Origin: Scleroderma bovista
Lineage: Eukaryota > Basidiomycota > Agaricomycetes > Boletales > Sclerodermataceae
NCBI GenBank assembly: GCA_037178675.1
Contig: JAYMGJ010000141.1
Coordinates: forward strand, 1-64,000
Length of the DNA stretch: 64,000 bases
Direction of reading: 5' to 3'
Shown one piece after another: positions 36,423 to 47,419 of the stretch; positions within the stretch are counted from its first letter, which is position 1; every line of letters begins with the position of its first letter. The notes beneath the pieces were generated by a model that did not search any database, was not told the DNA's origin, and worked only from the letters and a program-made list of their open reading frames with translations. The position numbers were made by a program, and so were the translations under genes.

Positions 36423-38120
36423 TCAATCACTATCAATCGCGATGATCTCATCATCATCAACGCCCCAGTCGGGAGTTGGGCTACGTCGCCTTGGCTGCCT
36501 GGGTTGATGTGACTGTGACATCAACACACCCGATCCAAGTTCACGTGCTCTAAAGCTCGGAGGAAAGCGCGGTTGCGAGCGGGATTCCAGAGTCTGCCCT
36601 GTGCCCCAGGATTTGGTGCTGGCTTCGGACTGTGACGGTGGCTTGGCCTTTTCCTTGCCCTTTGCCGACGGGCTGACTGAGCTGGTCGGAGTGGATCGTC
36701 CGTTGAGCACGTTTCCAGACCCAAAGAATGTGGCCTATAGGACAAATTGAGTGAACGGTGACGGGTCGGTGTAGATGTAGTACTTACCGGTTGCCCAGAT
36801 GAATCAGTGGGTGACTGAACAGCAGGTTCGGGGGGATTGTATGGAACAGCCTTGAAACCAAAGAACAATTTTCCAAACGGAAGGTTCAATGCAGCGGGGA
36901 CTTTGCCGTCGGCTTCCAGGGAGTCACTTGTAACAACCTTGCGTCTGCTATACATGAGTGGGTGATGATCTCGATTGAAAAGGACACGTACTCTGTGCGT
37001 ATAATCTTACTTCCCTCGGACACTTGCTCCACCCCACGGTGGCTAATTCCCTTGCCCTTCGTCTTTCTTCCGGATAAAGTTTCGCCTTTGCCTTTGAAAC
37101 TTTCCCAGTGGTCGCCTCCCTTACTTACAGTAGGGGCACCACCGGTAACAAATCCTCCGGCAAGGGACGATGATGGCCGGGAGGAGCCAGGAGATGACGA
37201 ATTCAAGTCAATGTTTAACTTGGAGGCCATTGTTGACGGGGGAAGGGCCTTAGGACGTTCTGGTTCCACGTATCCAACAGGGGGTGCGAAATCGACTTCA
37301 AGGTCTGTGTCAAGGACACATATCCCAGCGCCCCCTGGAACCGTTTCCATTACCAAGAAACCAAAGACCATGGAGTTGTAGTGTATTTCGATTATATCAC
37401 CTTGAGTAAGGGCCGAAAAGTTGCGGAGTGCTTGTTCCAAGCTGCCGCACAATCAGCACTGTAGGAGGGCCTATGTAAGGGCGACATACACGGCCTTCGG
37501 GTCGGATATTTCAAGAAAATGAACTGTCTGCGCTTGGAGTTTGACGAATTTGCCCTTGGGAAGTTCTGTTCCGGTGATTCGTATAGGATCACCCTCCTCT
37601 AGTCGTAAAGTTTTCATCATCCAGTACGGTAGATGGACGACGCCTTCTTCGGCGATGAATTCTAAGACGCCAGCATGAGTGGATGCTGCCGAATTTGAGG
37701 GATTGCGGAGCTGGAACATCCAAGGGGATTCAAGGTCCAAACTCGTTAGATGCGCCAACGCAGATGGTGGCATGACAACTTGAGAAGTAGATCGATTGTT
37801 AGTCTGCCGTGGGCAATGATCGCAGGACACGTACTCTTTCCGCCATAAGAGAGGTTTTCACGTTCTCGACCAGGAAGCATGGCCACACTGTACGCTCTTA
37901 GGTACTCATCGAATGCTCTCGGGGAAGGGCGACCTATACGATGTCCCATTGGGCCACCAAAACCCCTGTGAGATGGAGATCAATGACCAGATCCTACTGT
38001 AGTCTGGATGCGTACTGTGCCAATTGAGCGAACAGACCACCTGGACCGCCGCCCAGTCCACCCTGACGTCCAATGTCAGCGTGGTAGTAAACTATACATG
38101 ACTATACTCACGAAATCCAT
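36423..38120 (-). CDS. UFD1: UFD1, Cdc48 adaptor for ubiquitinated substrates
   Basis: Partner of Npl4 that recruits Cdc48/p97 to polyubiquitinated proteins in ER-associated degradation. Seven exons on the minus strand (38112-38120, 38016-38062, 37835-37965, 37490-37778, 36992-37441, 36788-36947, 36423-36734) give 465 residues. The first exon is only three codons (MDF). The double-psi barrel reads VVMPPSALAHLTSLDLESPW, VHLPYWMMKTLRLEEGD, LEQALRNFSALTQGDIIEI, and VLDTDLEVDFAPPVGY. Downstream, PFGKLFFGFKAVPYNPP is followed after an intron by FFGSGNVLNGR, which matches the p97-binding SHP box. The C-terminal 80 residues are disordered and acidic. Convergent with NMT1. Confidence 0.93.
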
Positions 38121-38304
38121 CGTAAGTTGTGGTAAGAGAATAAGATGTAAGATGGCGTACGCAATGCTGTCCGGATTGGGAAGCCATACAGAGGCCAAAG
38201 ACTTTCCTTGACTCATCACTGATAATCTCGCAAAACGCGCAAATGGCCTCGAAAGCTGCACCGACCGCTCGCGGTGGACCGAATGCCGCCTTCAATGACA
38301 AGGC

Positions 38305-40257
38305 ATGGCTGTCTCGGTACCATCTACAATACATCGTCCACTAACATGCACACAGGGCAAGCCGATGGAAATCCGGATGTCCAACCTGGTCGCCGCCAAA
38401 GGTTTATTTCTTCATCCGAACCATTTTTTGTCTGGCTCAATGGCTTTCATACAGCTATCAGTGATGCCGTCCGGACATCTTTGGGTCCACGAGGAATGGA
38501 CAAGATGGTATTTTATCGCAGCGATCTCATACTTATCCCGGACGTTTATGCTGGTCTTACGTCCAGATTCAAACAGCAAAAGGAGAAGTCATTATCACGA
38601 ACGATGGCGCCACGATTCTCAAAAGTATACAAGCACTCCATCCCGCGGCCAAGATGGTAAGGTCACTTTCACCTTCCTGCACGACACGCTTAGCGAGACT
38701 ATTTGATTAGCTTGTCGACCTTTCAGCCGCTCAAGATGTCGAAGCGGGTGATGGAACGACATCGGTAGTCGTGCTAGCTGGTAGTCTCCTTGGAGCAGCA
38801 GAAAAGATGCTTCAGAAAGGCATGCATCCTACAGTCGTCGCCGAGGCCTTCCTCAAGGCATCTGTCAAAGCCGTGCAATATCTGACGGAGATCTCTGTCC
38901 CAATTGACCTTAGCGATAAGACCAGCCTCCTTCACGCAGCCAGCACGTCATTGAATTCCAAGGTTCGTAAATGCCAGGTGGTATGACTTAAGTCTAACTT
39001 GAATGCTTGAAAGATTGTCTCCCAGTATTCTTCCATTCTCGCTCCAATCGCTGTTTCTGCTGTCACTCGACTGGTGACTCCGGAGTCGTCTAGTGTTGAT
39101 TTACGCGACATCCGAGTGGTGAAGAAAGTTGGCGGCACTATTGAAGATACTGAACTTGTGGATGGCGTGGTCTTGAACCAAAATGTTATCGTTTCGGCAG
39201 GTGGTCCAACTCGGGTGGAAAAGGCTAAAATTGCCATCATTCAATTCCAACTGTCCGCACCGAAGCCTGATGTAAGTCCATTTTCTGTGTCACTCTAAGA
39301 TTGACTCAGGGCCGCCAGATGGACAATACGGTTGTCATCAACGACTACAGACAGATGGACAAAGTTATCAAGGAAGGTCGCCAGTATCTCCTCAACATCT
39401 GCAAGAAAATCAAAAAGGCGAATTGCAATGTTGTTCTCATCCAAAAGTCCATCTTGCGTGACGCAGTTGACGACACATCGCTGAGCTTCCTTAAACGTCT
39501 TAACATTATGGCCGTCAAGGACGTAGAGCGTGACGAAATACAATTTTTGTCGAAGAGTCTCGGGTGCAAGCCCATCGCCGATATTGACGCCTTTACGGAG
39601 GACAAACTGGGCTATGCGGATCTGGTTGAAGAGGCCCCCCACTCTGGGGTCAAGGTTGTGAAAATAACTGGTGTCAAGAACCCAGGGCGCACGGTCAGCA
39701 TCCTTGCCATGGGCTCAAACAACCTTGTCGTCGAGGAGTGCGAGCGGAGTCTACATGACGCCCTCTGTGTGGTCCGGTGTCTCGTTAAAAAGAGGTAATC
39801 GGTTCCATACTCGACGGCTTGTGTGCAACTGAACCTTCCACAGAGCACTTATCTGTGGTGGAGGCGCTCCTGAGATTCACGTTTCGCGGATGCTGTCCCA
39901 GTACGCGCAGTCGCTGAAGGGGATGGAAGCTTATTGTTTCCAAGCATATGCTGACGCCCTGGAAGTTATCCCGATCACATTGGCAGAGAACGCGGGATTA
40001 AACCCCATTCAAATTTTGACGGAATTGCGTAATCGACACGCACTTGGAGACCGCAACGCAGGAATCAATGTCCGCACGGTAAGTTCATATCTCGCAAGGC
40101 AAGAGGATAAAGGTTAATGTTTCTTTAGGGTCTCATATCAAACATATTGGAGGAAGACGTCGTCCAACCGCTACTCGTGTCGACGAGTGCGATAGAGCTG
40201 TCGACGGAGACGGTTGGCTTGCTGCTGAAGATTGACGACTATGTACAAGCAAGATAA
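38305..40257 (+). CDS. CCT4: T-complex protein 1 subunit delta (CCT4)
   Basis: One of eight subunits of the cytosolic chaperonin that folds actin and tubulin. Nine exons (38305-38316, 38356-38401, 38455-38507, 38567-38656, 38711-38962, 39014-39271, 39319-39794, 39844-40078, 40129-40257) give 516 residues. Seen: [22 protein letters not shown], the ATP motif [35 protein letters not shown], and LVEEAPHSG in the apical domain. CCT4 is preferred over other subunits because of [24 protein letters not shown], and [18 protein letters not shown]. The first exon is only four codons (MAVS) with a 39-nt intron after it, so the N-terminus is shorter than usual and the start is the least certain part. Confidence 0.93.
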
Positions 40258-40367
40258 ATAATCTGGAATAAGCAGGCATTAGTACTTTAGTCACCGTTCG
40301 AATGCACCATCGGAAGGTAAATGCTACACAGTACTAATCATAATCGAAGTCGGGAGTGCAGCAAAAT

Positions 40368-40375
40368 AAAAAAAA
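40368..40375 (-). terminator. Pol III terminator of tRNA-Phe copy 1
   Basis: Eight T residues on the minus strand start right after the tRNA 3' end, the usual RNA polymerase III stop. Confidence 0.85.
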
Positions 40376-40458
40376 TGCCAGGACCGTGGATTGAACACGG
40401 GACCTCCAGATTCCAACGGGTCTTCAGTCTGTTGCTCTCCCAGCTGAGCTATCCCGGC
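40376..40458 (-). tRNA. tRNA-Phe (GAA) with about 10-nt intron
   Basis: On the minus strand the gene begins GCCGGGATAGCTCAG and ends GGTCCTGGCA. The acceptor stem pairs GCCGGGA with TCCTGGC (one G-T). The anticodon arm reads CAGA-CTGAAG-intron-A-TCTG, giving anticodon GAA; the intron of about 10 nt (ACCCGTTGGA) follows position 37 as in nuclear tRNA genes. The T arm GTGTTCAATCC serves as B box. Strong similarity to the second copy at 59982. Confidence 0.95.
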
Positions 40459-40547
40459 TTGGAATATTCGGTATCGCCTGACGCTCATCACGGACCCCAG
40501 CGTACTCGGGTCTTGCTGCGTCCGTCCACTCCATCTACCTTGCCATC

Positions 40548-42423
40548 ATGTCTGGCTCAGGTCCCCGCGAAAATGTCTTCGCAACGCGCATGGCCCTCAC
40601 CAATATGAAGCTCCGTTTGAAAGGGGCAGAGACCGGGCACTCCCTCCTGGCGAAGAAGCGCGACGCGCTGACCACAAGATTTCGCGCAATCCTGAAGAAG
40701 GTAGATGAAGTGCGTAGCTGATAGCATGGATCAATCAGACAGATGTCCGACTTTCGTTCACACAGGCGAAGCGCAAGATGGGGCGCGTGATGCAGCTTGC
40801 ATCCTTCTCCATGGCCGAGGTCACATATGCAACAGGTGATATCGCGTACCTCGTACAAGAACAGGCCAAACTAGCCACCTTCCGGGTGAAGGCAACACAG
40901 GAAAATGTCTCCGGTGTCTTGCTTCCCGCTTTTGCGGTCGATCGTACTCCCGGTTCAGGTAGGCTTAAAGCATAGCCCGTCCGGGTGTCATTTCACATCT
41001 CTGGCCAGATTTCAACCTCACGGGCCTTGGACGTGGTGGTCAACAAGTCCAACGTGCCAAGGAAGTTTACGCTAAGGCTCTGGAGACCCTTGTCGAGCTC
41101 GCCTCCTTACAGACTGCATTCACTATCCTCGATGAGGTTATCCGAGCCACCAATCGACGAGTAAATGCTATCGAGCATATCATCATTCCAAGACTGGACA
41201 ATACTATCAAGTATATCATAAGTGAACTGGATGAAATGGATCGCGAAGAATTCTTCAGGTAAGCCGACTACTATAACTGATCGAGGGCGGTGATTCACGA
41301 CATCGGTAGACTGAAGAAGGTTCAGGGCAAGAAAAAGAGAGACGCTGCTGATGTTGCGCGAAAGAAGGCCGCCGCTAGTGCAAAGAAGAATGCTGCCGCT
41401 AAGAAGGTGGCTACCAAAACACAGCAAGAAGTCAAAGACACCTTGGAGCACCCTAAAGATACTGGTGAAATGAAACCGACTGAAGGGCCTGCTGACGATG
41501 AACGCTCTGCCACTAAAGGTGATGCCAAAGATGCCAGCTCGCTGGTAGCTGTAGAAGCCAAAGACACAATTGTCGAGGGTGCGACTGAGGCCGACGTCGA
41601 GGGGCCTGCTGGTGAGGACCAAGTTGAGGGAGAACACGCCACTGCGGAGGTACTGGAAGAAGTCAGTGGGGAGCACGCCAGTGCGGATGGAGCAGAAAAA
41701 GTTGGCGGAGAGCATGCCGCTATAGTGGGTGCGGAAGAAGTTGGCGCAGAACATGCTCATGCGGGGGGAGCGGAAGAAATCGGTGAAGTGCATACCGGCG
41801 CAGAGGCAGAAGAAGGCCACGTCGATGCCGAGGCCGCAGAGGAGCCTGCGGAAAAGCCTGCCAGTACAGAGGCAGGAGAAGGGCACGTCAATGCTGAGGT
41901 TGCGGAAGAACCTGCCAGTACAGAGGGAGGAGAAGGGCACGGCGATGCCGAGGTTGCAGAGGAGCCTGTGGAAGAGCTTGCCAGTGCAGAGGCAGAAGAA
42001 GGGCACGTCAATGCTGAGGCTGCAGAAGAGCCTGCGGAAGAGCCCGCCAGTGCAGAGGCAGAAGAAGTGCATATTAGTGCAGATGCAGAAGACGCACACG
42101 TTGGTGAAGAGACTGCAGAAGGAGCTGCTGACCTACCTGATGAAGAGCAAAGCGAAGAACAAGTTACTGTCGAAACGCCGATGACGGAAGAACGGGCTAA
42201 CGAAGTACAGGTTGCTGAGGAAGAGCAAATTATGGCACAAGCAGGTGGCATAGAGGAGGAAGCACTGCCTGAAAGGCAGCCCCTGCAGGATGATGGCGAA
42301 GAGGAGAGTGAAGAGCTGGACGAAGGAAGTGAAGAAGAACCCGAAGAAGAACCTCCGACAGTGTTTTCAGAGGAACCCACAGTAGATCTTCTGAGCACCA
42401 AGGACCAGGATATCATCTTCTGA
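40548..42423 (+). CDS. VMA8: V-ATPase subunit D with a very long acidic repeat tail
   Basis: Central-stalk subunit of the vacuolar proton pump. Exons 40548-40709, 40766-40958, 41009-41258 and 41310-42423 give 572 residues. The first 230 or so are an ordinary subunit [94 protein letters not shown], and [17 protein letters not shown]. Then, without frame break, come a Lys/Ala-rich stretch and about 310 very acidic residues with repeats like [20 protein letters not shown]. Yeast Vma8 is about 256 residues and ends soon after KKKRD, so the tail is an unusual addition. It should point out of the rotor into the cytosol side; its function is unknown. Upstream is a tRNA gene. Confidence 0.93.
41640..42180 (+). 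repeat. Degenerate Glu/Ala-rich coding repeats in VMA8 tail
   Basis: Imperfect units of 30-66 nt encode variants of [18 protein letters not shown] and [13 protein letters not shown]. Neighbouring copies around 41800-42080 are nearly the same (gcagaagaagggcacgtcaa type), implying recent slippage or unequal exchange. All changes keep the frame. Confidence 0.85.
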
Positions 42424-42651
42424 AGGCTGGGTTTCTCATTTGCTTTGATACCATCACGATCCGTTTTGTATTCACATTTGCTACATCGCTCAATAATTTC
42501 GTCCTCTCACTCACACGACATGTCAAATCAATAGGCAGGTCATGATGCATATCATGTGCGGAATGACGCATAGATACATGGTGATTTTAGGCAACGTGTG
42601 GAAATGGTGAAAGGGACGGTGCGCCATAGCAGTTTTACTACCACGATAATG

Positions 42652-43364
42652 TCAATGGATTTGCGGAGTAATTTGGGAGGCGGTACGCACATCGACCATT
42701 TCCACGTCGCCGGACGGTTGTACGTTCTTCTTTCTATCCTTCCTGTCCAAGATTGCTCGCCTGTCGAACATGTCCTATGAGATTGTGAAGACAGTAAAGT
42801 TATTCCGCTAGACACACCTGTCCTTGTCGAGCTTGATGGTGGTAATGACGACTTTGCTGGGGTGTACACCGATGGGTACTGATGCGCCATTTGATTTGTC
42901 GCGCTGTACGCGATCGACGTGGATGACCCATTTCTTACGATACACCTGCGTAACTTTGCCCTCACGGCCCTTGTACTTCCCCCGCACAATCCTTACTTCG
43001 TCATCTTTTCGGATTGGTAGTGACCGCGCCTATGGCAAATACTAAGTCACAAAGACAGACATTGTGCGCACCAACATACGTTGTACTTTCCCCGAAGCTC
43101 CTTGGACAAAGGTGACGACATGATCTTGCGCCGGACGGAAGAAGGGGCGCTGAAGTGGGCCTTGCGGGACTTGCGCCGCGAGGAGGAAACGTCTGTTGAA
43201 CACACCATCGTTATTAGTACAACACATTACTGACCACGGGACATCCAAATAACAGGCTAGCCATCCAGTAGATTCCATGACAAACGGGCCAACTCGATGG
43301 AAAGGACAGGTTCCTCGGACACCAGCATGGAATGGGGCAAGCACTGACCGGGGTTGAACTTCAT
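42652..43364 (-). CDS. RPL26: Cytosolic ribosomal protein uL24 (L26)
   Basis: Large-subunit protein near the tunnel exit. Exons on the minus strand 43349-43364, 43080-43192, 42818-43029 and 42652-42760 give 149 residues: [57 protein letters not shown] (KOW motif), and [20 protein letters not shown] follow the family closely. The first exon has five codons plus one base, and the first intron (43193-43348, 156 nt) is among the longest in the window, with a perfect tactaata-type branch site near its 3' end. The last 20 residues are less conserved, so the exact stop is less certain. Divergent from FRG1. Confidence 0.93.
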
Positions 43365-43502
43365 CTTGAGCTTGAAGACGTCTTAGACGATGGCGGCGGG
43401 TTTTGGGTGTCGTGTGTACAGCGAGTTGTTTGGTTCAAAGTTTGTACCCCGGCACTTGCCGGACGACGCTGTGCAGCGGTCCCAATTACCGAGTCTCTAA
43501 TC

Positions 43503-44489
43503 ATGGACAAGGTGCGTTCGACAAAGCTCAAGTTCAAGGGAGAAAAGACAAAGAAGAAGCGTAAGAGAGACGACGACGGCGACGGCGCCCCAGCTAAGCA
43601 GGGCCGTATGGAGGACGAAGAGGAACCTGACACCTGGGTCATGCCAGAACACGCAACGGAGATTCGCGGGCCAACATTCGTTGTGCACCCCTCCGACCCT
43701 AGTCCCATCTCTGTGAATTTCGACGCCACGCGCAATCGGATAATCTTGCACTCACTTGATAAGGACTCCTCGCCTTTGCTGGATCGCGTCCCGACGGAGG
43801 TCTCCCAGGTCTGGGTTGTGACGCGTGTCGCTGGTTCTCCCACCATCAACCTCCGCACGGGCACCGGGGAAGGCAAGTTTATGTCCTGTGACAAGCACGG
43901 CCTCGTGTCGGCAGACCGGGAGGCCCGTGGGCCAGAGGAGGAATGGACCCCTGTCCTTCTGCCTGATGGCATGGTCGCGTTCCAGAATGTCTACGAAAAC
44001 TATCTGAGCGTCGATGAGGTTGCTGGGGGCACCTTGCAGTTACGGGGTGACAGTGAAGAAATCGGGTTCAGGGAGCGATTTTGGGTAAAAATCCAGAGCA
44101 AATACAAGAAGGAAGCCCATGAAGAAAAGAAGAAACGGGAAGCTGTCACAGAATTGACAGTCATCGATGAGGCCGGAACCAAGTATGCTCCATTTAACCC
44201 AGGGTTATTTCTGTTGAGCTCACCATCCGTCTGTCACAGCCGCGTACATCAGGCGTGGGGTGCTGGTCGTTCTATCGTTTCCAAAGATGACAAGAAGGAA
44301 GTGGGTCCGACTTTCCTTTCATCGCTGACAGGTAACTCATGTTGTGATCTCTAGCTGAAACGTGCCCGTAAAGATGGGCGGTTGGCAGAAGCACTATTGG
44401 ACCGTCGTGCCAAGCTGAAAAGGTATGTCGTTGCAGATATGTTGACGAATGATCTTCCCACCTGCGTTTTAAGTGACCGGTTTTGTTAA
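43503..44489 (+). CDS. FRG1: FRG1-family protein
   Basis: FRG1 is a nucleolar and Cajal-body protein with a fascin-like beta-trefoil, linked to RNA processing and actin. Exons 43503-44182, 44240-44300, 44355-44422 and 44474-44489 give 274 residues. It begins MDKVRSTKLKFKGEKTKKKR (lysine-rich, NLS-like). The trefoil shows LRTGTGEGKFMSCDKHGLVS, REARGPEEEWTPVLLPDG, and NVYENYLSVDE; the end reads WGAGRSIVSKDDKKELKRAR. The last exon codes only five residues (SDRFC). Only 138 bp separate its ATG from that of RPL26. Molecular role in fungi is not settled. Confidence 0.9.
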
Positions 44490-44676
44490 CCCTCTATTAT
44501 ATCACTATCTGTGGTTCTCAATCACCTACTCAAATCTGTATTATACCTCATCGATAGGCGTCTGGATCTCAAATTTCGCGTGTAGTGCTCCGCTTTATAA
44601 GGTGGCTTTTGGAATCCAGGTCCTTTTGTCGGACGAGACCATTATTTTTCCACTTCCCCACTCGCTGCCAGCCACC

Positions 44677-45733
44677 ATGAACAACAAGGACCCTTTCCTC
44701 ATGCCTTGGTATCAGATACGTCTTGTAGCAGATTTATCCCGCGAGACAGCTATGGATCCCGGTCGTTTTTTCGAATTTAGAGTTGGTGCTCATTGATACT
44801 CGGTTTTTTCCTCTGATTCACCATGTAATTTCCAGCGCATCGTGATATCCTCGGCAAATATGCATCTTAACTGCGATCGACGACCAGAGGAGCAGGATGT
44901 CAATGCTCTTGAACGTTTTATGAAGATGGTAAGACGTTGGAAAACATCCTCTGTTCTCGTTCTAACGAATAGAAGGTCCATAACCGCGAACCCAGCATTT
45001 CTAAAAGATATGAGGAATCGTGGCCTGTGATGGCCTACTTGGAAATATATCTAGTGGGTCGGATACGACAGAACAGATATCTGAATCGTCGTTATGGGTA
45101 CCGCAAGCGTTTTGTTCGGTGTCCGGACCCGATATGGGTTCGGTATTCTGAGGTATTTTTGACTCGTTGTGGGACTGCAATGACCACATCTGAAATTGCT
45201 TGACCAGGTGAGAACCACTGGCCGATTCAGACGGAACTGCATGAGTGAGAATAGGCGTCCTGACAGAGTAAGACTTCAAGTACTTGATCTGTTCTTGGAG
45301 TGACCTCTGTCCACCTCAGCGGTCCTTACGGTTGTCGAACTTCCGTGAGCCTCCATCGATGTACGTTCAAAGAACATTCAAACGTGAAAATCGTGCCTCC
45401 ACACCTTGTGAATCGGTTTGCGACAGAGACAACGAATCTCAACTATCACAGAGTGACAACTCTGCAACAGCTATTGTTGAATGCGAAAGCGACTGTGTCA
45501 GCCCCCCCGACCCTCTCGTCGATTTTCTCGTGTCTGTTCGCCCCAATCTTTTGGACTTTCAATCGCACTTCATCGATATGGGATTTACAAATGCGGAGGC
45601 CATAGATGCCTTTTTGTCTTGGCCCATTGACGTGCAGGAGAATACTATGAAAATGCAATTTTCACAAATAATGAATGTCATACAGCTGACCGGTTTACTT
45701 GTTACTTTGCGCGAGCGGCAGAGGGCACTCTGA
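44677..45733 (+). CDS. Uncharacterised basidiomycete protein, copy 2 of a paralogous pair
   Basis: Exons 44677-44781, 44836-44928, 44976-45152, 45208-45267 and 45320-45733 give 282 residues; the ATG lies in a perfect gccaccATG context. The same features occur in the same order as in the gene at 9872-11188: an opening with LVADLSRETAMDPGRFFEF, then SSANMHLN, then the Trp-Pro helix KRYEESWPVMAYLEIYL, a basic patch, a polar linker, and the C-terminal helical domain (PLVDFLVSVRPNLLDFQSHF ... FLSWPIDVQE). It lacks the first N-terminal 50 residues and the proline repeat of copy 1. Exon 3 may start three bases earlier. No function is known to me. Confidence 0.7.
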
Positions 45734-45899
45734 TAATACATATGTATACTACGTGATTGAGTAGGGTTGGATCCTGTTAATTGGTTGTTTACGCGTATTG
45801 ACCGAGCCTCTGATCCTAACAAGACCAAATTCATGAGGTCAACGTTTCAACGTCGAATAAATACATACGCTTGCAAATATTTTTTCGCCTCAGCACACC

Positions 45900-46907
45900 A
45901 TGGAGAACGGATCAGATCCCGCGGCCCAGTTTACACCAGAAGTCGTTCCGTTTATTGGCAGCCTTTCAACATCTGGGATTGCCTTGGTTTCACTTGTGGC
46001 TGCTGTGTTCCTTTTCCTAGGTTCGATGCTTTCAATTGCCCATATATTTATGGTAGATTGACCCGGCCCTCACAGGTTTGACATTAATGAAGAAAAGGAC
46101 TAATTCAAGACAAGATTCGTTGTTGCTACTCGGATATCCTGACTCCGGCAAAACGGCCATCTTCTCAACTGTCAGTGTTGCCACCCTTCTTTGCTGGAAT
46201 GCCGCTGATGGTGTAGAAGATCAGTTTGCATACAATCAGACTCTGCCATCGCATATGTCATTACAGACGAACTCGACTATTGTAGCCCTATCAGCCTCGA
46301 AAACTTTACGGGTTGTGGATGTACCTGGACATCCCCGAATTAGGGACCAGTTCCGTGATCACATAGGAGTGGCAAAAGCCGTCGTATTCGTCGTTGATGC
46401 AAGTACAATTTCACGCAATGGTCAAGCCATTGCAGAGTATGTTCTCATTAATTCTCTTGGCTCATCATCCTCACGTTGCAAAGGCACTTGCATCAGGTTT
46501 TGCATGCCATTACGTCCCTGCCCCCTTCGCAACCTACACCACCGCTCCTCATTCTTGCGCATAAGACAGACCTCCTGAAGAAAAGTGCCTCGACAGGTTC
46601 AGTGGGAGACGTCGCTATCTCGCGAGTGCGAACCATCCTGGAACGCGAGTTGGAGAAGAGGAGAGCATCACAGGCAGGTGGTGTCTGTATTGAGAGTTTG
46701 GGTGCAGAGGGTGAGACTGCAGAGATGGATGGATTGGACTGTAGTGGACCTGCTGATGGCACGTTCAAGTTTTCTGAGTGGGAGGGCGGTGATATTGATT
46801 TTGCAGCAACGTGGGTCAAGGTTGGAGAGACGATTGGGGAAGAGAAAAGCGAAGGTGAAGATGGGCTTGCTGGTCTGAAGAAGTGGTTAGGTGAGCTCTC
46901 AATGTAA
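45900..46907 (+). CDS. SRP102: Signal recognition particle receptor subunit beta
   Basis: ER membrane GTPase that anchors SRP receptor alpha for co-translational targeting. Exons 45900-46020, 46076-46170, 46225-46436 and 46484-46907 give 283 residues. One membrane segment lies at residues 25-43 (GIALVSLVAAVFLFLGLTL) followed by KKR. The G1 loop is GYPDSGKTAIFST, G3 is VVDVPGHPRIRDQF, and G4 is LAHKTDL. The C-terminus WEGGDIDFAATWV is also typical. An acidic insert is present near the end. Lies 512 bp upstream of SAR1 on the same strand. Confidence 0.93.
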
Positions 46908-47419
46908 GTTAATTTTTTATAGACACTACGGTACATATTCCTCATCTGCTGTGTTATTTAGTGTAAATATGGCCAAACACACTGAATCGTTATATAAGGC
47001 AGCTGCTTGTCCAAAGTTCCCTCAATGCATCCTTTAGACAGTGCCCGTCCGACCAGATTTTCAGGTAGGACGATGGCGATTTGGTATGCGGAGAAGGACG
47101 TCGGTTTGGACTAGAGCATACGCACCTCCTCTTCACTGAGGACGTATGGTGTAGTGAGCGTCAGACCTTTCCTACATATCTGTGGCTTTCTCCAACGTGG
47201 TCAAGTACGAATTACTTTTACTATACCCTTGTATTTCTTGCTCTCTTTCCGTGATATACACTGTCGAATTCCATCATGGACTTCACCGCACAACTAAATT
47301 TTTTCGAACTCGTACTTCGCTCAGATGGCGTGACGTGACAGCGAATGTAACGGTAAGGTCACGTCACGGGACACGCCAACCAAGTTTGCTCCTCGCTTGT
47401 TTCCTCGACGTCAACGACC
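46908..47419. other. Gap between SRP receptor beta and SAR1
   Basis: No gene seen. The right half is the SAR1 promoter, with the paired TGACGTG elements described separately. Confidence 0.4.
47331..47366. promoter_or_regulatory. Inverted pair of UPRE-like TGACGTG elements before SAR1
   Basis: TGACGTG occurs at 47331-47337 and its reverse complement CACGTCA at 47360-47366, 54-89 bp before the SAR1 ATG. TGACGTG is the core of the fungal unfolded-protein-response element bound by Hac1-type bZIP factors, and also fits ATF/CREB-type sites. SAR1 being a secretory gene makes UPR control plausible, but this is inference. Confidence 0.5.

Noticed and set aside
41107..42099. Long open frame of 330 codons on the minus strand opposite the V-ATPase D tail
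   Set aside because: It is the complement of the Glu/Ala-rich repeat and gives a low-complexity Phe/Cys/Leu pattern with no start context; the plus strand is an in-frame extension of a conserved gene. The Ser-rich frame at 41757-42416 (minus) is rejected for the same reason.
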